Positions 21,500 through 24,455 of a stretch of 24,455 nucleotides of DNA are shown piece after piece. The notes below the pieces were generated by a model. That model ran no database searches and was not told where the DNA came from. It saw only the letters and a program-made list of their open reading frames with translations. This stretch comes from an uncultured Bacteroidaceae bacterium (GTDB lineage: Bacteria > Bacteroidota > Bacteroidia > Bacteroidales > Bacteroidaceae), in NCBI GenBank assembly GCA_934271655.1, contig CAKQRW010000046.1, positions 1 to 24,455 of the forward strand. The letters run 5' to 3'. The position numbers and the translations under genes were made by a program. Every line of letters begins with the position of its first letter. The stretch's first letter is position 1.

Positions 21500-22807
21500 A
21501 TGAAGATACAGAAGATTCATGCGCGTGAGATTCTTGACTCTCGTGGCAACCCTACAGTAGAAGTTGACGTGACACTCGAAAACGGTGTGATGGGACGGGC
21601 CGCTGTTCCATCAGGAGCGTCAACAGGCGAGAACGAGGCTCTTGAGCTTCGCGATGGCGACAAGAACCGCTATCTGGGCAAGGGCACACAGCAGGCTGTG
21701 GACAATGTGAACAATGTCATTGCTCCAAATCTCGTGGGTGACGACGTGTTTGCCCAGCGCGCTATCGACAATAAGATGCTTGCCCTCGACGGCACTCCTA
21801 CCAAGTCAAAGCTTGGAGCCAACGCCATTCTTGGTGTCAGCCTCGCTGTGGCTCAGGCTGCTGCCAAGGCTCTCGGACTGCCGCTCTACCGCTATATTGG
21901 CGGATGCAACGCCTTCACCATGCCGGTGCCAATGATGAACATCATCAATGGCGGCGCACATTCAGATGCTCCGATAGCTTTCCAGGAGTTCATGATACGT
22001 CCTGTAGGAGCTCCTTCTATCAAGGAGGCTGTGCGCTGGGGAGCCGAGGTGTTCCACAATCTTGCCAAACTGCTTAAGAAGCGTGGACTCTCTACAGCTG
22101 TGGGTGATGAGGGCGGATTCGCTCCAGCTCTCGACGGCATAGAAGATGCGCTCCAGATTATCTGTGATGCCATCAAGGCCGCTGGCTATGAGCCAGGAAA
22201 GGACATACGCATTGCCATGGACTGCGCAAGCTCTGAGTTTGCTGTCGTAGAGAATGGTGAATACTACTACGACTACAAGCAGCTGAAGAATGGCAAGCAG
22301 AAGGATCCTAACGGAAAGAAACTTTCTGCAGCCGAGCAGATAGACTTCCTTGAGCACCTCATAGACACTTATCCTATAGACTCTATCGAGGACGGTCTCG
22401 ACGAGAATGACTGGGACAACTGGGTGAAGCTCACAGAGCGTATCGGCGGCAGATGCCAGCTGGTAGGCGATGACCTCTTCGTCACTAATGTCAAGTTCCT
22501 GGAGAAGGGCATTGCCATGGGCGCAGCCAACTCCATACTTATCAAGGTCAACCAGATCGGTTCGCTCAGCGAGACTCTCGATGCCATCGAGATGGCTCAC
22601 AGACATGGATACACTACTGTCACTTCACACCGCTCTGGCGAGACAGAAGATACTACAATAGCCGATATCGCCGTGGCTACCAACAGCGGACAGATTAAGA
22701 CTGGCTCGCTCAGCCGCACAGACCGAATGGCTAAATACAACCAGCTCATCCGTATCGAGGAGGAGCTTGGCAATGTAGCTCGCTATGGCTACAAAAAGAT
22801 AAGATAA
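21500..22807 (+). CDS. eno: Enolase
   Basis: The 435-residue product is a full-length enolase: MKIQKIHAREILDSRGNPTV, SGASTGENEALELRD, NGGAHSDAPIAFQEFMIRP, GDEGGFAP, SIEDGLDENDW, LVGDDLFVTN, ILIKVNQIGSLSET and TSHRSGETEDTTIAD, covering the catalytic Glu/Lys pair and Mg2+ ligands. It interconverts 2-phosphoglycerate and phosphoenolpyruvate in glycolysis. ATG 21500 is chosen because homology begins there; the ATG at 21473 would add nine residues rich in Lys and Asn. It is followed by a terminator at 22864. Confidence 0.97.
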   Translation: MKIQKIHAREILDSRGNPTVEVDVTLENGVMGRAAVPSGASTGENEALELRDGDKNRYLGKGTQQAVDNVNNVIAPNLVGDDVFAQRAIDNKMLALDGTPTKSKLGANAILGVSLAVAQAAAKALGLPLYRYIGGCNAFTMPVPMMNIINGGAHSDAPIAFQEFMIRPVGAPSIKEAVRWGAEVFHNLAKLLKKRGLSTAVGDEGGFAPALDGIEDALQIICDAIKAAGYEPGKDIRIAMDCASSEFAVVENGEYYYDYKQLKNGKQKDPNGKKLSAAEQIDFLEHLIDTYPIDSIEDGLDENDWDNWVKLTERIGGRCQLVGDDLFVTNVKFLEKGIAMGAANSILIKVNQIGSLSETLDAIEMAHRHGYTTVTSHRSGETEDTTIADIAVATNSGQIKTGSLSRTDRMAKYNQLIRIEEELGNVARYGYKKIR

Positions 22808-22863
22808 TACATTCGCACGTACTTCCCATTTTGAATAATCCATAATTAGAATCAACCATAATA

Positions 22864-22904
22864 GGTCCCTGTTTCCTTGTGAAAGGAGACAGGGGATTTT
22901 TTTT
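22864..22904 (+). terminator. Terminator of eno
   Basis: TCCCTGTTTCCTT (22866-22878) pairs with AAGGAGACAGGGGA (22883-22896) with a G-U pair and one bulge, followed by eight T. It is 56 bases after the stop. The stretch 22905-23024 has no supported feature. Confidence 0.85.
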
Positions 22905-23024
22905 ATCTGGTGGACATGAGGCTCTCTTCAGGACGTGTGGATTTTGGCTTAGACAAAATCAGCAGAGTAGCGGGAAGGATTATGTGGTTGTGATGCTTGT
23001 CTTACATTAAAGGCAATCAAACAA

Positions 23025-23071
23025 AAAGGCTGTGTCAAAGGGAGTCTGTGGGACTCCTTGACACAGCCTTT
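23025..23071 (-). terminator. Terminator of the surface-repeat protein gene
   Basis: AAAGGCTGTGTCAA (23025-23038) pairs with TTGACACAGCCTTT (23058-23071), with an inner GGAGTC/GACTCC stem. On the minus strand it is followed by CCTTTTTGTTTG. It now lies more than 200 bases from the stop codon because copy B of the MITE is in between. Confidence 0.75.
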
Positions 23072-23088
23072 AATGTTGAGCTGTCTTA

Positions 23089-23275
23089 TAAGTAGGTGCT
23101 CATAATTATTTTTATATTTGGCGTGCTCTATCTTGAGGCAGATTTTTCTTCTGCTTGAAGGAGCTATGCGGGCATAGTGACTGATAAACAGAAGGAAAAT
23201 ATGACCGAGAGAGAGTGCGACAAATATGGGAGCGACCTACCTTGATACTATAAAATAATTTTGAACACCTACTTA
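23089..23275 (+). mobile_element. MITE-like element, copy B
   Basis: A 187-bp block, best-preserved copy, in inverted orientation to copy A. The left end reads TAAGTAGGTGCTCATAATTA and the right end, read on the minus strand, TAAGTAGGTGTTCAAAATTA, so both ends are inverted repeats of about 27 bp starting at TA. The internal hairpin keeps its pairing with G-U changes (AGCTATGC/GCATAGT). A 14-codon frame starts at ATG 23201 and is also open in copy A. No transposase is encoded, so it would move only with help from a related element. Confidence 0.75.
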
Positions 23276-23297
23276 AGAATCTATGATTCAGAGAAAG

Positions 23298-24455
23298 TCA
23301 CTTGTTCACGATGACCTTCTGTCCGTTGATGATGTAAGTGCCGCGAGTCAGCTTCTTCATGTCCTCAGCCTTTGTGAGGGTAGTCACATATGTGCCGCCG
23401 ATAGTGTAGACAGGCACTACAGAGTCTGACTCAGCGAAGTGTTGACGTATGAATGTGTCTACAGCCGTCTTGCCGTTGATGACAAGGTCGTGTGCTGGCA
23501 TTGTCTCAGGAATATCATCTGTCCAGCCGTCAAAGATTTTGCCAGACTCAACTTCTGGAACAAAGTCCTCTATAGCAGCGCCGTATTCCACCTCTATGAC
23601 CTTCACTTCTGTGCCATCAAGGATGTATGTCAGCTTGTACTTGTTGACCTCATACACTGCTGTATACTCCATATCGTGAGCTGGTACAGTTGCGTCTAAT
23701 TCAGGATTCCATCCAGTGAAAGTGTAACCTTCCTTTTCACGAACAATAGGAATCATTGTGCCGTCTATTATGGTACCATAGTCCAGATTGCTTTCAAACA
23801 AAACTTTTCCATCAGCTATAAACTTGATGGTGTACTGGTTGATAGTCCACTGAGCCTTCACGGTTACATCTTCTGCAGGTATAGTGGCAGGAATCTCCTT
23901 GTCCCATCCAGCGAATGTGTAGCCAGTCTTAGTCGGAGCAGCAGGAGCAGTCACAGTGGAAGCGTAGTCCTGAGTGATGGCAGGGATAGTTGTTCCGCCG
24001 TCAGTGTCGAATGTGATGGTGTACTTGTTGACATCCCAGACAGCAGTGTAAGTGACATCGTTGGCTGGTACAGTAGCTCCCTCCACGAAAGCAGGATTCC
24101 ATCCCTTGAATGTGTAGCCAGTCTTCACGGGGTTCTCTGGAGCTGTGATGACAGAAGCGTGGTCGAGCGACTCAGACTTCAGTTCCTCGCCGTCGGAAAC
24201 GAACTTGACGCTGTACTGGTTGATAGTCCACTGAGCCTTCACGGTTACATCTTCTGCAGGTATAGTGGCAGGAATCTCCTTGTCCCATCCAGCGAATGTG
24301 TAGCCAGTCTTGGTCGGAGCAGCAGGAGCAGTCACAGCGGTAGCGTAGTCTTGAGTGATGGCAGGGATAGTTGTTCCACCGTCAGTGTCGAATGTGATGG
24401 TGTACTTGTTGACATCCCAGACAGCAGTGTAAGTGACATCGTTGGCTGGTACAGT
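23298..24455 (-). CDS. Repeat-built surface protein (Listeria-Bacteroides repeats), 5' partial
   Basis: The frame is open from the window edge; 385 codons are seen. The protein is a chain of Flg_new/InlB B-type repeats, each ending GYTFAGW or GYTFKGW followed by IPATIPAEDVTVKAQW or VPANDVTYTAVW, with starts such as NQYSVKFVSDG and NKYTITFDTDGGTTIP. Two repeat types alternate with a period of 127 residues, and the DNA is near-identical over 381 bp. Five or more repeats are visible. The C-terminus VYTIGGTYVTT then LTRGTYIINGQKVIVNK resembles Prevotella secretion-associated tails, possibly type IX, an inference. The start and signal peptide lie outside the window. Confidence 0.85.
   Translation of the reverse strand, partial: TVPANDVTYTAVWDVNKYTITFDTDGGTTIPAITQDYATAVTAPAAPTKTGYTFAGWDKEIPATIPAEDVTVKAQWTINQYSVKFVSDGEELKSESLDHASVITAPENPVKTGYTFKGWNPAFVEGATVPANDVTYTAVWDVNKYTITFDTDGGTTIPAITQDYASTVTAPAAPTKTGYTFAGWDKEIPATIPAEDVTVKAQWTINQYTIKFIADGKVLFESNLDYGTIIDGTMIPIVREKEGYTFTGWNPELDATVPAHDMEYTAVYEVNKYKLTYILDGTEVKVIEVEYGAAIEDFVPEVESGKIFDGWTDDIPETMPAHDLVINGKTAVDTFIRQHFAESDSVVPVYTIGGTYVTTLTKAEDMKKLTRGTYIINGQKVIVNK

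Overview
The window looks like a chromosomal segment of a Bacteroidales bacterium, most probably Prevotellaceae (Prevotella/Segatella-like). The reasons are Bacteroidetes-type promoters (TTTG, 19-20 bp, TAnnTTTG) in front of several genes, weak or absent Shine-Dalgarno sites, a Bacteroidales-type GGG-leader small peptide, a surface protein with Listeria-Bacteroides repeats and a Prevotella-like C-terminal tail, and a stand-alone myo-inositol-phosphate synthase. No exact species can be read from the sequence alone.

Layout. 1-2.3 kb is an accessory patch: the end of a broken IS4-family transposase, a small SAM methyltransferase, a frameshifted GGG-leader peptide gene and an unrecognised secreted protein. 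2.4-2.7 kb holds tRNA-Lys(UUU) with its own promoter and terminator. 2.7-6.7 kb is core-like: an AI-2E-family permease, then rsmI with a coiled-coil lipoprotein, then a secreted protein whose start codon lies a few bases after a 187-bp MITE-like element. 7.0-11.8 kb is a leftward defence operon: XRE regulator, a small frameshifted gene, a McrB-like AAA+ NTPase, a DUF2357/PD-(D/E)xK nuclease, and the C-terminal half of an AlbA-type ATP-binding regulator. A repeat-rich gap at 11.8-12.3 kb ends this accessory block.

12.3-17.3 kb is a leftward housekeeping operon (polyprenol-phosphate glycosyltransferase, dihydroorotase, stand-alone MetH activation domain, metallophosphoesterase, PlsC acyltransferase) read from a well-formed promoter at 17.4 kb. 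Divergent to it is ino1. 19.1-20.05 kb has no convincing gene but several repeats: a MITE end fragment, three 22-bp repeats and a large GGGAC-rich inverted repeat. Then come a GntR-family regulator, a flavodoxin and enolase. The GntR and flavodoxin promoters share the same upstream block, so the regulator probably controls itself and the flavodoxin. The window ends inside a repeat-built cell-surface protein; a second complete MITE copy lies between its stop codon and its terminator.

The most interesting items are the McrBC-like operon with its two damaged or partial companions, the MITE family with a conserved internal hairpin, the shared GntR/flavodoxin control element and the frameshifted GGG peptide. 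None can be called a proven new system from sequence alone.
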